A DNA stretch of 64,000 nucleotides from Bacteroidota bacterium (GTDB taxonomy: Bacteria > Bacteroidota > Bacteroidia > UKL13-3), in assembly GCA_947477885.1 (NCBI GenBank), contig CANJUD010000005.1, positions 1-64,000 on the forward strand, read 5' to 3'. The notes under the pieces are model-generated. The model searched no databases. It worked only from the letters and a program-made list of their open reading frames with translations, and was not told the DNA's origin. The position numbers were made by a program, and so were the translations under genes. Below are positions 43,993 through 52,366 of this stretch, piece by piece. Every line of letters starts with the position of its first letter. Position 1 is the stretch's first letter.

Positions 43993-45041
43993 TTCACTTT
44001 GCTCATGCCCAACAATCTTACCATCCAATCAGCAAGCGGCTTGTGCTGCTTATTTTTGAGGTTTAAAAATAAACCAAATTTTTTCAGAATTGGAACCTTG
44101 TGCGTCTCTACAAATTCAATTAAGGTTCCATCGGGGTCTTCGGTATAAGTAAATCGGCCTCCACTATCGCCCATGTCAAAAGTTTCGCCGCTGTCTACCG
44201 TAAATGGAGAGTTATGCAAATTGCAATGTGCTTGCAAACCTTTCATATCAACCACATCAAAACATATATGGATATAACCCGTATCGCCCCAATCACGCCC
44301 CTCAAATATTTTCACACCAGTATAATCTGTTGCCTGCACCAATTCTATTTCAGTATCACCAAGCAATCGACTAAACGCACCCACATTGGGTTTTGATTTT
44401 TTGAGTAGCACCCTGCTTAAATTTTCGACTTCTAATTGCTCTTGGGGCAAATCTGTGTAGTTGCCTGAAGTATTATATAAGACCTCATTAAATCCCAAAA
44501 CCTGCGTATAATATTCAATAGATTTTTTAATGTCGGATACTCCAATAACGGCCCCACAAATTCCACCAATGGGATGTTTTGGTTTTTGAAACCACTCATC
44601 TGAGCTTACCAAATGGAAAGGATTGTTATATAAATCCCATGCCCAAAAAGTTGGTTCTCCACTAGGGCTTTTAGCTGGTGCAGTTACTATCACATTATTG
44701 CTTTTCAAAAAATCATAAGCTTTTTGTATATCGGGGCATTTGAGTTTGGGAGCATATATTCCAAAGTCGCCCAACCTTATTGGTTTTGTTGGCTCCACAG
44801 GAACACGACTGGTGTATTGCCAAATCTCGAAACCACCACCGCCGGCCATATTAAGAGATAAAATTGCCCGACGCGAACGCACTTCATTTTTTGTATAAGG
44901 CAGCATCAAGGCAGCCTCTCCAGCGTCATCAAAAACCTGTGCTGTAAAACCGAAATGGTCACGGTACCACCTCGATGCTTCTTCTACATTTTTAATACCG
45001 ATACCTATTTGTTGAATACCTGTCCAGTAATTTGTTTGCAT
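43989..45041 (-). CDS. Two-domain VOC (glyoxalase/bleomycin-resistance) family protein
   Basis: 350 residues comprising two vicinal-oxygen-chelate modules (about 5-135 and 155-325). The first begins GIQQIGIGIKNVEEASRWYR, the second GAVIGVSDIKKSIEYYTQVL. Metal ligands of His/Glu type are plausible in GYIHICFDV and EDPDGTLIEFVE. Such proteins act as lyases, isomerases or dioxygenases; the substrate is unknown. The start at 45041 is chosen to begin just before the fold; an upstream ATG at 45095 would add 18 hydrophobic residues. It overlaps the lipoprotein gene by 4 nt. Confidence 0.86.
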   Translation of the reverse strand: MQTNYWTGIQQIGIGIKNVEEASRWYRDHFGFTAQVFDDAGEAALMLPYTKNEVRSRRAILSLNMAGGGGFEIWQYTSRVPVEPTKPIRLGDFGIYAPKLKCPDIQKAYDFLKSNNVIVTAPAKSPSGEPTFWAWDLYNNPFHLVSSDEWFQKPKHPIGGICGAVIGVSDIKKSIEYYTQVLGFNEVLYNTSGNYTDLPQEQLEVENLSRVLLKKSKPNVGAFSRLLGDTEIELVQATDYTGVKIFEGRDWGDTGYIHICFDVVDMKGLQAHCNLHNSPFTVDSGETFDMGDSGGRFTYTEDPDGTLIEFVETHKVPILKKFGLFLNLKNKQHKPLADWMVRLLGMSKVK

Positions 45042-45193
45042 ATTATATATATTAGAATAAAGGTGCAAAACAAAGAACAAATGACTTAAAACCATTCAAT
45101 AATTTAACAGATGGTGGGAAATTTTTACATTTTGTGCATCGCAGTCCCGAAAAATATGGTGAATATTGCAGCGTCTTTTTTTAACTAACTAGA

Positions 45194-46180
45194 ATGGGAA
45201 TTACAGCAGCAATTACAGCGGTGCATGGTTATGTGCCTGATTATATACTCACCAACCAAGAGTTGGAACGTATGGTGGATACCACAGACGAGTGGATTAT
45301 GACACGAACCGGCATTAAAGAAAGACATATATTGAAAGAACCCGGCAAAGCAACTAGTGATATGGCCGTGGAAGCAATCAATGGCTTGTTAAAGAAACGT
45401 GGCATTAGTGCCGAAGAAATTGATTTACTGATTTGTTGCACCATTACGGGCGACCTTATATTCCCCTCAACAGCATGTATTATATGTGATAAGATTGGAG
45501 CAAAAAATGCATGGGGCTATGATTTAGGAGCAGCCTGTTCTGGATTTTTGTTCGGTTTGGAAACCGGAAACAATATGATATTGAGTGGTAAGTACAAAAA
45601 GGTAATTGTAGTAGGCGGCGATAAAATGTCGTCCATTATAGATTATACTGATAGAAATACCTGTATCATATTTGGCGATGGCATGGGCGCAGTATTGCTT
45701 GAGCCCAATTATGAAGAACTTGGAATTATGGACAGCATATTACATGTAGACGGAAGTGGGCGTGAGTTTCTACACCAAAAAGCAGGAGGTTCGCTAAAGC
45801 CACCAACTCATGAAACCATTGATGCAGGAGAGCATTATGTATATCAAGAAGGTAAAACAGTTTACAAATTTGCTGTTACCAATATGGCCGAAGTGAGCAG
45901 AGAGATTATGGATCGGAACAATTTGGTAGCAGATGATATAGCTTGGTTGGTGCCGCACCAAGCCAATAAACGAATAATAGATGCCACAGCCGAACGCATG
46001 GGAATTGATAGCAGCAAAGTGATGTTGAACATTCAACATTTTGGCAATACTACCAATGGTACCTTGCCATTGTGCTTATGGGAATGGGAAAGCCAATTGA
46101 AGAAAGGCGATAATATTGTATTATCGGCTTTTGGTGGTGGTTTTACCTGGGGAGCAATTTGGATTAAGTGGGCCTATTAA
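45194..46180 (+). CDS. fabH: 3-oxoacyl-ACP synthase III (beta-ketoacyl-ACP synthase III)
   Basis: 328 residues. The catalytic triad is Cys in DLGAACSGFLFGL, His in WLVPHQANKRI and Asn in FGNTTNGTLPL. The N-terminal ELERMVDTTDEWIMTRTGI signature is typical. It starts fatty acid synthesis by condensing acetyl-CoA with malonyl-ACP. The NTTNGT active-site stretch departs from the usual NTSAAS, with the Asn kept. No other fab genes are adjacent, and many Bacteroidota carry more than one fabH. It could also be a specialised ketosynthase III. Confidence 0.93.
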   Translation: MGITAAITAVHGYVPDYILTNQELERMVDTTDEWIMTRTGIKERHILKEPGKATSDMAVEAINGLLKKRGISAEEIDLLICCTITGDLIFPSTACIICDKIGAKNAWGYDLGAACSGFLFGLETGNNMILSGKYKKVIVVGGDKMSSIIDYTDRNTCIIFGDGMGAVLLEPNYEELGIMDSILHVDGSGREFLHQKAGGSLKPPTHETIDAGEHYVYQEGKTVYKFAVTNMAEVSREIMDRNNLVADDIAWLVPHQANKRIIDATAERMGIDSSKVMLNIQHFGNTTNGTLPLCLWEWESQLKKGDNIVLSAFGGGFTWGAIWIKWAY

Positions 46181-46198
46181 TATTTAATGCTTGCATGA

Positions 46199-46231
46199 TT
46201 TTGAAATATAGAAGTCAATAGAATATCTTTG
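46199..46231 (+). promoter_or_regulatory. Predicted promoter of the first DUF1573 gene
   Basis: TTTTG (46199-46203) and TATCTTTG (46224-46231) are separated by 20 nt, a good -33/-7 pair. It lies 80 nt before the ATG. Confidence 0.5.
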
Positions 46232-46311
46232 TAATCACTTTTGCTGAAAAATCACGTTAAGAAACTTTTGGCATAGTGATTGGTTTAAGGAAAAAATAAA
46301 AAATACATATC

Positions 46312-46803
46312 ATGAAAAAACTCATCTACACATTGGCATTTTTGATGGCTATAGGCATCAGCAACCAATCATTTGCCCAAGAACCTGTTACACCAACATC
46401 AAAAAAGAAAACAACTAAAACTCCCAAAGTATCCAAAAAGAAAAAGGAAGCAGCTGTTAAAACACCACCTGCACCTCCAGCCGATCCTTTTGCAGAATTT
46501 TCTTTCGAATCAGAAAGTCATGATTTTGGAAGTGTACCCAATGGTCCAGATGTAGTATATGAATTTAGATTTAAAAATATTGGGAACTCACCTTTAATTA
46601 TTTCGGATGCTACTGCACCTTGTGGATGTACAAAACCTGAATGGCCTAAAGACCCGATTGCTCCTGGAGCTTCAGCCTCTATTAAAGTGACTTATCATAC
46701 TTCGGGCAGGGTGGGTGCTATCTCAAAAGCTGTTACCATTCTTTCAAATTCTAAATCGCAACCTACCAAATTAATTTATATAACTGGTGCGGTTAATCCA
46801 TAA
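46312..46803 (+). CDS. Secreted DUF1573 protein, first of three
   Basis: 163 residues. A signal peptide ends NQSFAQ. A Lys/Pro-rich linker (about residues 25-60) precedes a DUF1573 immunoglobulin-like domain with the core SHDFGSVPNGPDVVYEFRFK and the conserved CGCTKPEWPKDPIAPG. DUF1573 is a beta-sandwich related to HYDIN/ASH-type domains in Bacteroidota envelope proteins. Its role is unknown. It is followed by a hairpin terminator and two paralogues, each with its own promoter box. Confidence 0.88.
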   Translation: MKKLIYTLAFLMAIGISNQSFAQEPVTPTSKKKTTKTPKVSKKKKEAAVKTPPAPPADPFAEFSFESESHDFGSVPNGPDVVYEFRFKNIGNSPLIISDATAPCGCTKPEWPKDPIAPGASASIKVTYHTSGRVGAISKAVTILSNSKSQPTKLIYITGAVNP

Positions 46804-46828
46804 AAAATATTATATAGTACTTTATGAA

Positions 46829-46858
46829 AAAGACTTTGTTAATTCAAGGTCTTTTTTT
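46829..46858 (+). terminator. Terminator after the first DUF1573 gene
   Basis: A stem AAGACTTTG/CAAGGTCTT (one G-T wobble) with loop TTAATT, followed by a T run. Confidence 0.8.
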
Positions 46859-46938
46859 ATGGTATAATAGTTCGGGTATAAAAAAACTTATATATCATAC
46901 TTTTTCTTAAAAAAGTTGCACTTGATTAAATTATGTAT

Positions 46939-46946
46939 TACATTTG
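46939..46946 (+). promoter_or_regulatory. -7 promoter box of the second DUF1573 gene
   Basis: TACATTTG lies 34 nt before the ATG, with TTG elements about 18-24 nt upstream. Confidence 0.5.
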
Positions 46947-46980
46947 TTCCGAATAGTCGAACCCACTTTAAAATTAACCA

Positions 46981-47469
46981 ATGATGAAAAGAATTATATA
47001 TATCACTTTAGGTTGTACATTATTTAGTATAATGTATGCCCAACAAACTCCTGTTAAGCCAAAATCAAAATCTAAAGTTTCCCAAAAAGCACCTGCCAAC
47101 GAGGGAAAAAGCAGACAAGCTCCTTCTGTAGCAAAGCGAGATTCTTTAGTGCCTGTGCCACAAGTTGCCAGAATTGTATTTGAAGAAGAGACACATTCTT
47201 TTGGGGATATCAATAAGGGGCTTGAAGTTGTTTATGGGTTTAAGTTTACTAATGCAGGTGCCGGCCCGCTTGTTATACTCGATGTTCAAGGTGCCAGAGC
47301 TGATTTCTCCAGAGACTCAATTCCAGCTGGGGGATGGGGAGTTGTAAATATAATTTGCAGTACGGGTAGTTATGATATTGGGGCATTTCGTAAAGAGGTA
47401 ATGGTAACTACTAATTCTGTTGGCCAGCCTATTAAGACAATTACACTCTTGGGTGTTGTTACCCAGTAA
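46981..47469 (+). CDS. Secreted DUF1573-like protein, second of three, motif-degenerate
   Basis: 162 residues. The signal peptide ends MYAQQ and a basic Lys/Ser linker follows. The DUF1573 core is recognisable (THSFGDINKGLEVVYGFKF, ending TLLGVVT). However, the CGCTxPxWPK loop present in both neighbours is replaced by GARADFSRDSIPAGG, losing both cysteines. It is therefore a diverged paralogue, either with a changed role or decaying. It keeps a good promoter box, so it is probably expressed. Confidence 0.82.
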   Translation: MMKRIIYITLGCTLFSIMYAQQTPVKPKSKSKVSQKAPANEGKSRQAPSVAKRDSLVPVPQVARIVFEEETHSFGDINKGLEVVYGFKFTNAGAGPLVILDVQGARADFSRDSIPAGGWGVVNIICSTGSYDIGAFRKEVMVTTNSVGQPIKTITLLGVVTQ

Positions 47470-47494
47470 ATCAAATTTTTTTACAAACTATTTT

Positions 47495-47521
47495 TTTGGT
47501 ACAATAATTGGATTAAATTTG
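47495..47521 (+). promoter_or_regulatory. Predicted promoter of the third DUF1573 gene
   Basis: TTTG (47495-47498) and TAAATTTG (47514-47521) are spaced 15 nt apart, and the -7 box ends 25 nt before the ATG. Confidence 0.5.
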
Positions 47522-47546
47522 TCGCATTAAAAATTAAATAAACAAA

Positions 47547-48014
47547 ATGAAAAAAATTATTCTATCAGCATCTTTTGCTTTCGCCATGATAATAGGCGTT
47601 AACGCACAACAAACTCCTGCTCCAGTTCCTGCAGCTAATCCTAACCAAGCCGACATCCAGTTTGAAGAGACCCTTCACGATTTTGGCAACATTAAAGAAG
47701 GTACCCTTGCTACTTATGAATTCAAATTTAAAAACACAGGCAAAGAGCCTTTGATTCTTTCAAATGTGCAAGCTTCATGTGGTTGCACCACACCTACTTG
47801 GCCTAAAGAAGCAATTGCTCCTGGCAAAACTGCTGTTATTACTGCTACTTTCAACTCACAAGGTCGTCCAGGTGTGTTCAATAAAGTAGTTACAGTTACT
47901 TCTAATGCTAAAACATCATCAGTAGCTCTTACTTTAAAAGGTTTTGTTGAAACAGCTCCACAGCAACCTCAATCACCCGTTATTCAACCAACACCGCAAC
48001 AACCTAAACCGTAA
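47547..48014 (+). CDS. Secreted DUF1573 protein, third of three
   Basis: 155 residues. The signal peptide ends VNAQQ and a short Pro/Ala linker follows. A complete DUF1573 domain is present with LHDFGNIKEGTLATYEFKFK and CGCTTPTWPKEAIAPGK, and a Pro/Gln-rich tail. It is closest in sequence to the first of the trio. GC content and codon use look more regular than in the neighbours (fewer ATA and TAT codons), which may reflect high expression. A strong terminator follows. Confidence 0.9.
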   Translation: MKKIILSASFAFAMIIGVNAQQTPAPVPAANPNQADIQFEETLHDFGNIKEGTLATYEFKFKNTGKEPLILSNVQASCGCTTPTWPKEAIAPGKTAVITATFNSQGRPGVFNKVVTVTSNAKTSSVALTLKGFVETAPQQPQSPVIQPTPQQPKP

Positions 48015-48038
48015 TTGGTTTTTATGAAATATTTAGAG

Positions 48039-48067
48039 AGCCAACTTGAAAAAGTTGGCTTTTTTTT
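48039..48067 (+). terminator. Terminator after the third DUF1573 gene
   Basis: AGCCAACTT, GAAA loop, AAGTTGGCT, then seven Ts. Confidence 0.92.
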
Positions 48068-48257
48068 ATCCAATTTTCTATCTAGAGCTGCTGAATAAAC
48101 GAATGTCTATCTTCGATATCTACAATTATATTTTATTTAACCTAAGTTTGCAACCTTTTTAAATAAATAGTGGTCATGTATAATGGTTGCTTGCTAAAGG
48201 TTATAAAGTATTATAATACCACAAACAAAAAACACTCAACCATCAATTCGAAATAAT

Positions 48258-50216
48258 TTGAAGCTATCGGTTATCATAGTTAACTACAACGTAAAGTATT
48301 TTTTAGAACAATGTCTATTGTCGGTGAGGCATGCATCTAAGGGTTTACAGGTTGAAGTATTTGTGGTTGACAATAATTCGGTAGATGGGTCTGTTGAGAT
48401 GGTGGGTGAAAAATTTCCAGAGTACGCAGTTATTGCAAACAAAGAAAATGTCGGGTTTTCCAAGGGAAATAATCAGGCTATTGAAATTGCAAACGGTGAT
48501 TATATTTTATTATTAAATCCTGATACTGTTGTGCAAGATGATACTTTTACAAAAACCCTTGCATTTATGGATTCGCATGCAGATGCAGGTGGGTTGGGTG
48601 TGATGATGGTAGACGGTGCTGGGAAATATTTGCCAGAGAGTAAACGTGGTTTGCCATCGCCTAGCGTGGCATTATATAAAATGTTCGGCCTCTCCAAATT
48701 ATTTCCAAAATCAAAAGTGTTCGGTGCTTATCATCTGGGTTATTTGGCCAAGAACGAAACGCATGAAATTGATGTTTTGTCAGGAGCGTTTATGATGTTG
48801 AGAAAATCGTTGTTGGATAAAATTGGAGCATTGGACGAAACATTTTTCATGTATGGTGAAGATGTAGATTTGAGTTATCGCATTACACAAGCTGGGTACA
48901 AAAACTATTATTATCCAGGCACCACTATTATACATTATAAGGGGGAGAGCACAAAAAAAAGTTCGGTAAATTATGTGCTGGTATTTTACAAAGCGATGGC
49001 CATATTTGCGGTAAAACATTTTCAACGAAACAAAGCTGGTCTTTTCGGATTGCTGATTAATATGGCGATATATTTAAGAGCAGGGTTGGCCATCGTTCAG
49101 CGATTTATATATATGTTATGGCGGCCTGCCTTGGAAGGGTTACTGTGTTTTACATCCTTATATATATTGATACAGTTTTGGGAAACCCAACGATACCCGA
49201 ATGGAGGATATTATCCGGCAGAATTTTTCGAAGTGAATGCACCAATATATAGTGTATTGTGGGTGCTGGGAATATACCTGAATGGAGGTTATCGCAGCAA
49301 TGCTGGGTTTATGAGTCTCGGTAGGGGTATTATAACCGGAACCTTGGCAGTAGCAGTTTTTTATGCATTTGCCCCATTAGAGATTAGATTTAGTAGAGCA
49401 TTGATTTTGCTCGGAGGATTGGGGGCATTTATTATATGTATTATCGAAAGATTATTAATCAATGGTCTTATATATAAAAGTTTGATACCACGCTGGGGCA
49501 AAGAAAAAAATGCTTTGATTGTAGGCGATATTGATGAAGCGATTAGAGTCAAAAATTTATTGGAAAAACTTGCCGCACCAGTAAAAACTTTGGGAATTGT
49601 AACCCCTGAAAAAGCTGCAAAAGAAGATGATCGGATTATAGGCTACATGGCCCAACTGCCCCAATTAATAGAGGTATTTAGCATAGGTGAAGTTATATTC
49701 TGTTCAAAGGATATAAAGGCCAAAGATATCATATCATTTATGGGGAACAGCACAGCCCGACAAGTTGATTATAAAATAGTGCCTGAAGAAAGTTTGTTTG
49801 TAATAGGAAGCAATTCTAAAAATTCACGTGGCGATTTTTATACTATTGATATACATTTAGAATTGTCGCAGCCTGGCAATAAAAGATTGAAAAGAGCCTT
49901 TGATATATTGGCAGCTATTATAGTAATATTTTTATCACCAATCATTATATTAGTAAATGGTTTCAAATTCCAAATTTTAGATAATGCATGGAAGGTATTT
50001 ATCAATCAAAAAACTTGGGTGGGATATGCAGGTGTGGGCAAAGATGATGGGCTGCCATTGCTGAAACAAGGAATTTTTTCACCAGCCGATGTAGTAGGAG
50101 CACTGCCTGAAAACGGGAAGACTTTTGAAAAGATAAATCTATTATATGCGAAAAATTATTCGGTGGATAAAGACCTTGGTATTATAGTGCACATGATATT
50201 TAAGAGGAAGAAATAA
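48258..50216 (+). CDS. GT2 glycosyltransferase fused to a degenerate phosphoglycosyl transferase
   Basis: 652 residues. Residues 1-245 are a GT-A glycosyltransferase family 2 of rhamnosyltransferase type: MKLSVIIVNYNVKYFLEQCL, the DxD-like LLLNPDTVV and MYGEDVDLSYRI. About 280-400 are membrane helices. A Rossmann-like CoA_binding_3-type module follows (NALIVGDIDEA, IGEVIFCSKD). About 535-650 resembles a bacterial sugar transferase (KRAFDILAAIIVIFLSPIII; VGYAG..LPLLKQGIFSPADV; LLYAKNYSVDKDLGIIV). That last domain lacks the segment with the KFRSM motif and the DE catalytic dyad. The start is TTG 48258 because no ATG fits. It probably acts in surface polysaccharide assembly at the inner membrane. 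Confidence 0.82.
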   Translation: MKLSVIIVNYNVKYFLEQCLLSVRHASKGLQVEVFVVDNNSVDGSVEMVGEKFPEYAVIANKENVGFSKGNNQAIEIANGDYILLLNPDTVVQDDTFTKTLAFMDSHADAGGLGVMMVDGAGKYLPESKRGLPSPSVALYKMFGLSKLFPKSKVFGAYHLGYLAKNETHEIDVLSGAFMMLRKSLLDKIGALDETFFMYGEDVDLSYRITQAGYKNYYYPGTTIIHYKGESTKKSSVNYVLVFYKAMAIFAVKHFQRNKAGLFGLLINMAIYLRAGLAIVQRFIYMLWRPALEGLLCFTSLYILIQFWETQRYPNGGYYPAEFFEVNAPIYSVLWVLGIYLNGGYRSNAGFMSLGRGIITGTLAVAVFYAFAPLEIRFSRALILLGGLGAFIICIIERLLINGLIYKSLIPRWGKEKNALIVGDIDEAIRVKNLLEKLAAPVKTLGIVTPEKAAKEDDRIIGYMAQLPQLIEVFSIGEVIFCSKDIKAKDIISFMGNSTARQVDYKIVPEESLFVIGSNSKNSRGDFYTIDIHLELSQPGNKRLKRAFDILAAIIVIFLSPIIILVNGFKFQILDNAWKVFINQKTWVGYAGVGKDDGLPLLKQGIFSPADVVGALPENGKTFEKINLLYAKNYSVDKDLGIIVHMIFKRKK

Positions 50217-50288
50217 TTACGAATTTCAAATTGCGAATTGCGATTTTTTGTAATCAGATTCAAAACGTAATTCGCAATTTGAAATTGG
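50216..50288. repeat. AATTGCG/AATTACG inverted heptad repeat
   Basis: The left arm (50221-50248) and right arm (50259-50287) are near-perfect reverse complements made of AATTGCG and AATTACG heptamers. The hairpin separates the convergent GT2 and smpB genes and could serve as a bidirectional terminator. Confidence 0.85.
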
Positions 50289-50296
50289 TAGTTAAA

Positions 50297-50728
50297 TTAA
50301 GCCAATTCCCGCTGAGTGCTGCGTTCAATATCCTTCTGCTTCAGATCGTCTCTTTTATCATAGGTTTTCTTGCCACGGGCCAGTGCAATTTCTATTTTAG
50401 CATATCCTGTTTCAGAAAAAAATATCTCGATAGGTACAATTGTATATCCTTTTTCTTTTGATTTGGAAAGCATTTTTTTCAGTTCAGGTTTTTTTAATAA
50501 CAATACCCTTTCACGCATCGGTTCGTGGTTATTATAGCTACCTTGTTTATATACTCCAATATGCAAATTGCGTAGTACCAAATTTCCTTTTATAAAAGTA
50601 CAAAAAGCATCGCCCATATTTACATTGCCTGCACGAATAGATTTAATCTCAGTGCCCGTTAAAGCCATGCCGGCCTTGTAGCGGTCAATAAACTCATAGT
50701 CGAATTTTGCTTTGCGGTTTATTATCAT
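50297..50728 (-). CDS. smpB: SsrA-binding protein SmpB
   Basis: 143 residues, a little shorter than the E. coli protein. Conserved blocks are NRKAKFDYEFIDRYKAGMAL, TGTEIKSIRAGNVNMGDAF, PMRERVLLLKKPELKKM and the basic tail GKKTYDKRDDLKQKDIERS. It delivers tmRNA to stalled ribosomes in trans-translation. The upstream gap holds a heptad element that separates it from pyk, which lies upstream on the same strand. Confidence 0.97.
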   Translation of the reverse strand: MIINRKAKFDYEFIDRYKAGMALTGTEIKSIRAGNVNMGDAFCTFIKGNLVLRNLHIGVYKQGSYNNHEPMRERVLLLKKPELKKMLSKSKEKGYTIVPIEIFFSETGYAKIEIALARGKKTYDKRDDLKQKDIERSTQRELA

Positions 50729-50734
50729 TTTTTT

Positions 50735-50800
50735 AGTGGTCAGTAATCAGTGGTCAGTAATCAGTAGCTGTCGCCGTATGGCACTGACTACTGGTTACTA
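50735..50800. repeat. Heptanucleotide repeat element, copy 3
   Basis: AGTGGTCAGTAATC-type left arm, core GCTGTCGCCGTATGGCAC, and a short right arm CTGACTACTGGTTACTA. It occupies almost the whole gap between pyk and smpB, and its right arm abuts the pyk stop codon. Confidence 0.9.
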
Positions 50801-52228
50801 TACTGTGCTTACTTTAATAGCATTGGTTCTTTGTTTTTCGTGGATGGGCATACTGGCGGTATGTATTACAATATCGCCGGGGTCTACAAATCCTTTTGTT
50901 TTCAGTATATCAATTAGGTCGCTAAAAGTTTGGTCGGTACTTTCGTATTTATTATAATATAATCCGCGAACACCCCATACTAAACTAAGTGTATTTAGCA
51001 AAGGAATATTACTGGTGAAAATAAAAATACTTGCTTTGGGCCGAAAGCTAGAGATTTTATAGCCTGTATATCCTGAATAAGTCATGCCCACAATAGCTTT
51101 TGCTCCTAGGTGGTCGCTCATTCTACATGCGGTAAAACATATTTCATCGCTCAAGAAAAGCGGAGAATCGGAACTTGGTTTTTTGCCTTTGAAATATACA
51201 CCGCTTTCTTTTTCTACTTGTGTAATAATCTCACTCATTTTTTGAACTGCTTCAAATGGATAAGCACCCACCGATGTTTCTGCACTCAGCATTACTGCAT
51301 CTGCACCATCAAAAACTGAGTTGGCTATATCATTCACTTCGGCACGCGTTGGGGTAGGACTCTTTATCATACTTTCCATCATTTGCGTGGCAACTATTAC
51401 AGGTTTTCCCGCCAAGATGCAACTGTTTATAATACGTTTTTGTATAACAGGAACTTCTTCCATCTTCATCTCAACGCCTAGATCGCCGCGGGCTACCATA
51501 ATGCCATCGGCCACTTCTAATATTTCATCAAAGTTTTGTACACCTTCTGGTTTTTCTATTTTGGCTATCACTCGAGTATTTTTGCCTTTGCTTTCAATAA
51601 TCTGTTTTAGTTCTAATATATCAGAAGCTTTGCGAACGAATGAAAGTCCAATCCATTCCACATTGTGTTGTAATCCGAAATCTAAATCTGCCAAATCTTT
51701 TTCGGTAAGACAAGGTAGCGATGTATTGGTATGCGGTAAGTTGAATCCTTTTTTAGAAGTGAGCAACCCGCCATATATAACTTTGGTTTCTATATTACTT
51801 TTTCCATCAGATGATATAACTTGTAAATGTATTTTTCCATCATCCAATAATATATGTTCTCCAGGTTTTACTTCTGAAGGAAGATTGGTATGATTTACAT
51901 ATATTTTTTGCGGAGTGCCAACGATGGGTTCATTGGTAACTGTTAAATTAGAGCCATCTACCAAGTCCACACCATCTGGTCCCATATCGCCCACCCGCAG
52001 CTTGGGCCCCTGCAGGTCGAGTAATATACATATATTGTTCTGGGTAGCATGATTGTAGTCACGAACATTTTGTATCACAAGTTTATGGTCATCGTAACTA
52101 CCATGTGAAAAATTGAGGCGGCACACATTGGCACCTGCTTCGATAAGTTTGGTTAGGTTTGCGTAACTGCTGGTCGCTGGGCCTATCGTGGCTACAATTT
52201 TGGTGCGATTGAAATTGATATTGGACAT
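50798..52228 (-). CDS. pyk: Pyruvate kinase
   Basis: 476 residues. It catalyses phosphoenolpyruvate plus ADP to pyruvate plus ATP in glycolysis. Signatures include RTKIVATIGPATSSYANL, LNFSHGSYDDH, the active-site Lys region VIAKIEKPEGVQNFDEIL, MVARGDLGVEM and VIVATQMMESMIKSPTPTRA. The C-terminal domain is complete. The start at 52228 (MSNINFNRTK) is preferred; an ATG six codons upstream is possible. Confidence 0.97.
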   Translation of the reverse strand: MSNINFNRTKIVATIGPATSSYANLTKLIEAGANVCRLNFSHGSYDDHKLVIQNVRDYNHATQNNICILLDLQGPKLRVGDMGPDGVDLVDGSNLTVTNEPIVGTPQKIYVNHTNLPSEVKPGEHILLDDGKIHLQVISSDGKSNIETKVIYGGLLTSKKGFNLPHTNTSLPCLTEKDLADLDFGLQHNVEWIGLSFVRKASDILELKQIIESKGKNTRVIAKIEKPEGVQNFDEILEVADGIMVARGDLGVEMKMEEVPVIQKRIINSCILAGKPVIVATQMMESMIKSPTPTRAEVNDIANSVFDGADAVMLSAETSVGAYPFEAVQKMSEIITQVEKESGVYFKGKKPSSDSPLFLSDEICFTACRMSDHLGAKAIVGMTYSGYTGYKISSFRPKASIFIFTSNIPLLNTLSLVWGVRGLYYNKYESTDQTFSDLIDILKTKGFVDPGDIVIHTASMPIHEKQRTNAIKVSTV

Positions 52229-52257
52229 AATTATATAGTACTGCAAATATAGTACCT

Positions 52258-52366
52258 GTAGTTAGTATAAAGTAAAAAGTATATAGTATAAGATGGAGTA
52301 AGGGATAAGGAGTAAAGTCCTCCCGAATGGTTGGGACGGCGTCAGCTCCTTACTCCTAATACTCTT
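52258..52366. repeat. Heptad-armed repeat element with AGTAAGG-type heptamers
   Basis: The left arm runs in AGTATAA/AGTAAGG-like units, the core reads CCCGAATGG..GACGGCGTCAGCTCC, and the right arm is CTTACTCCTAATACTC. It fills the gap between pyk and the permease gene. Confidence 0.75.
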
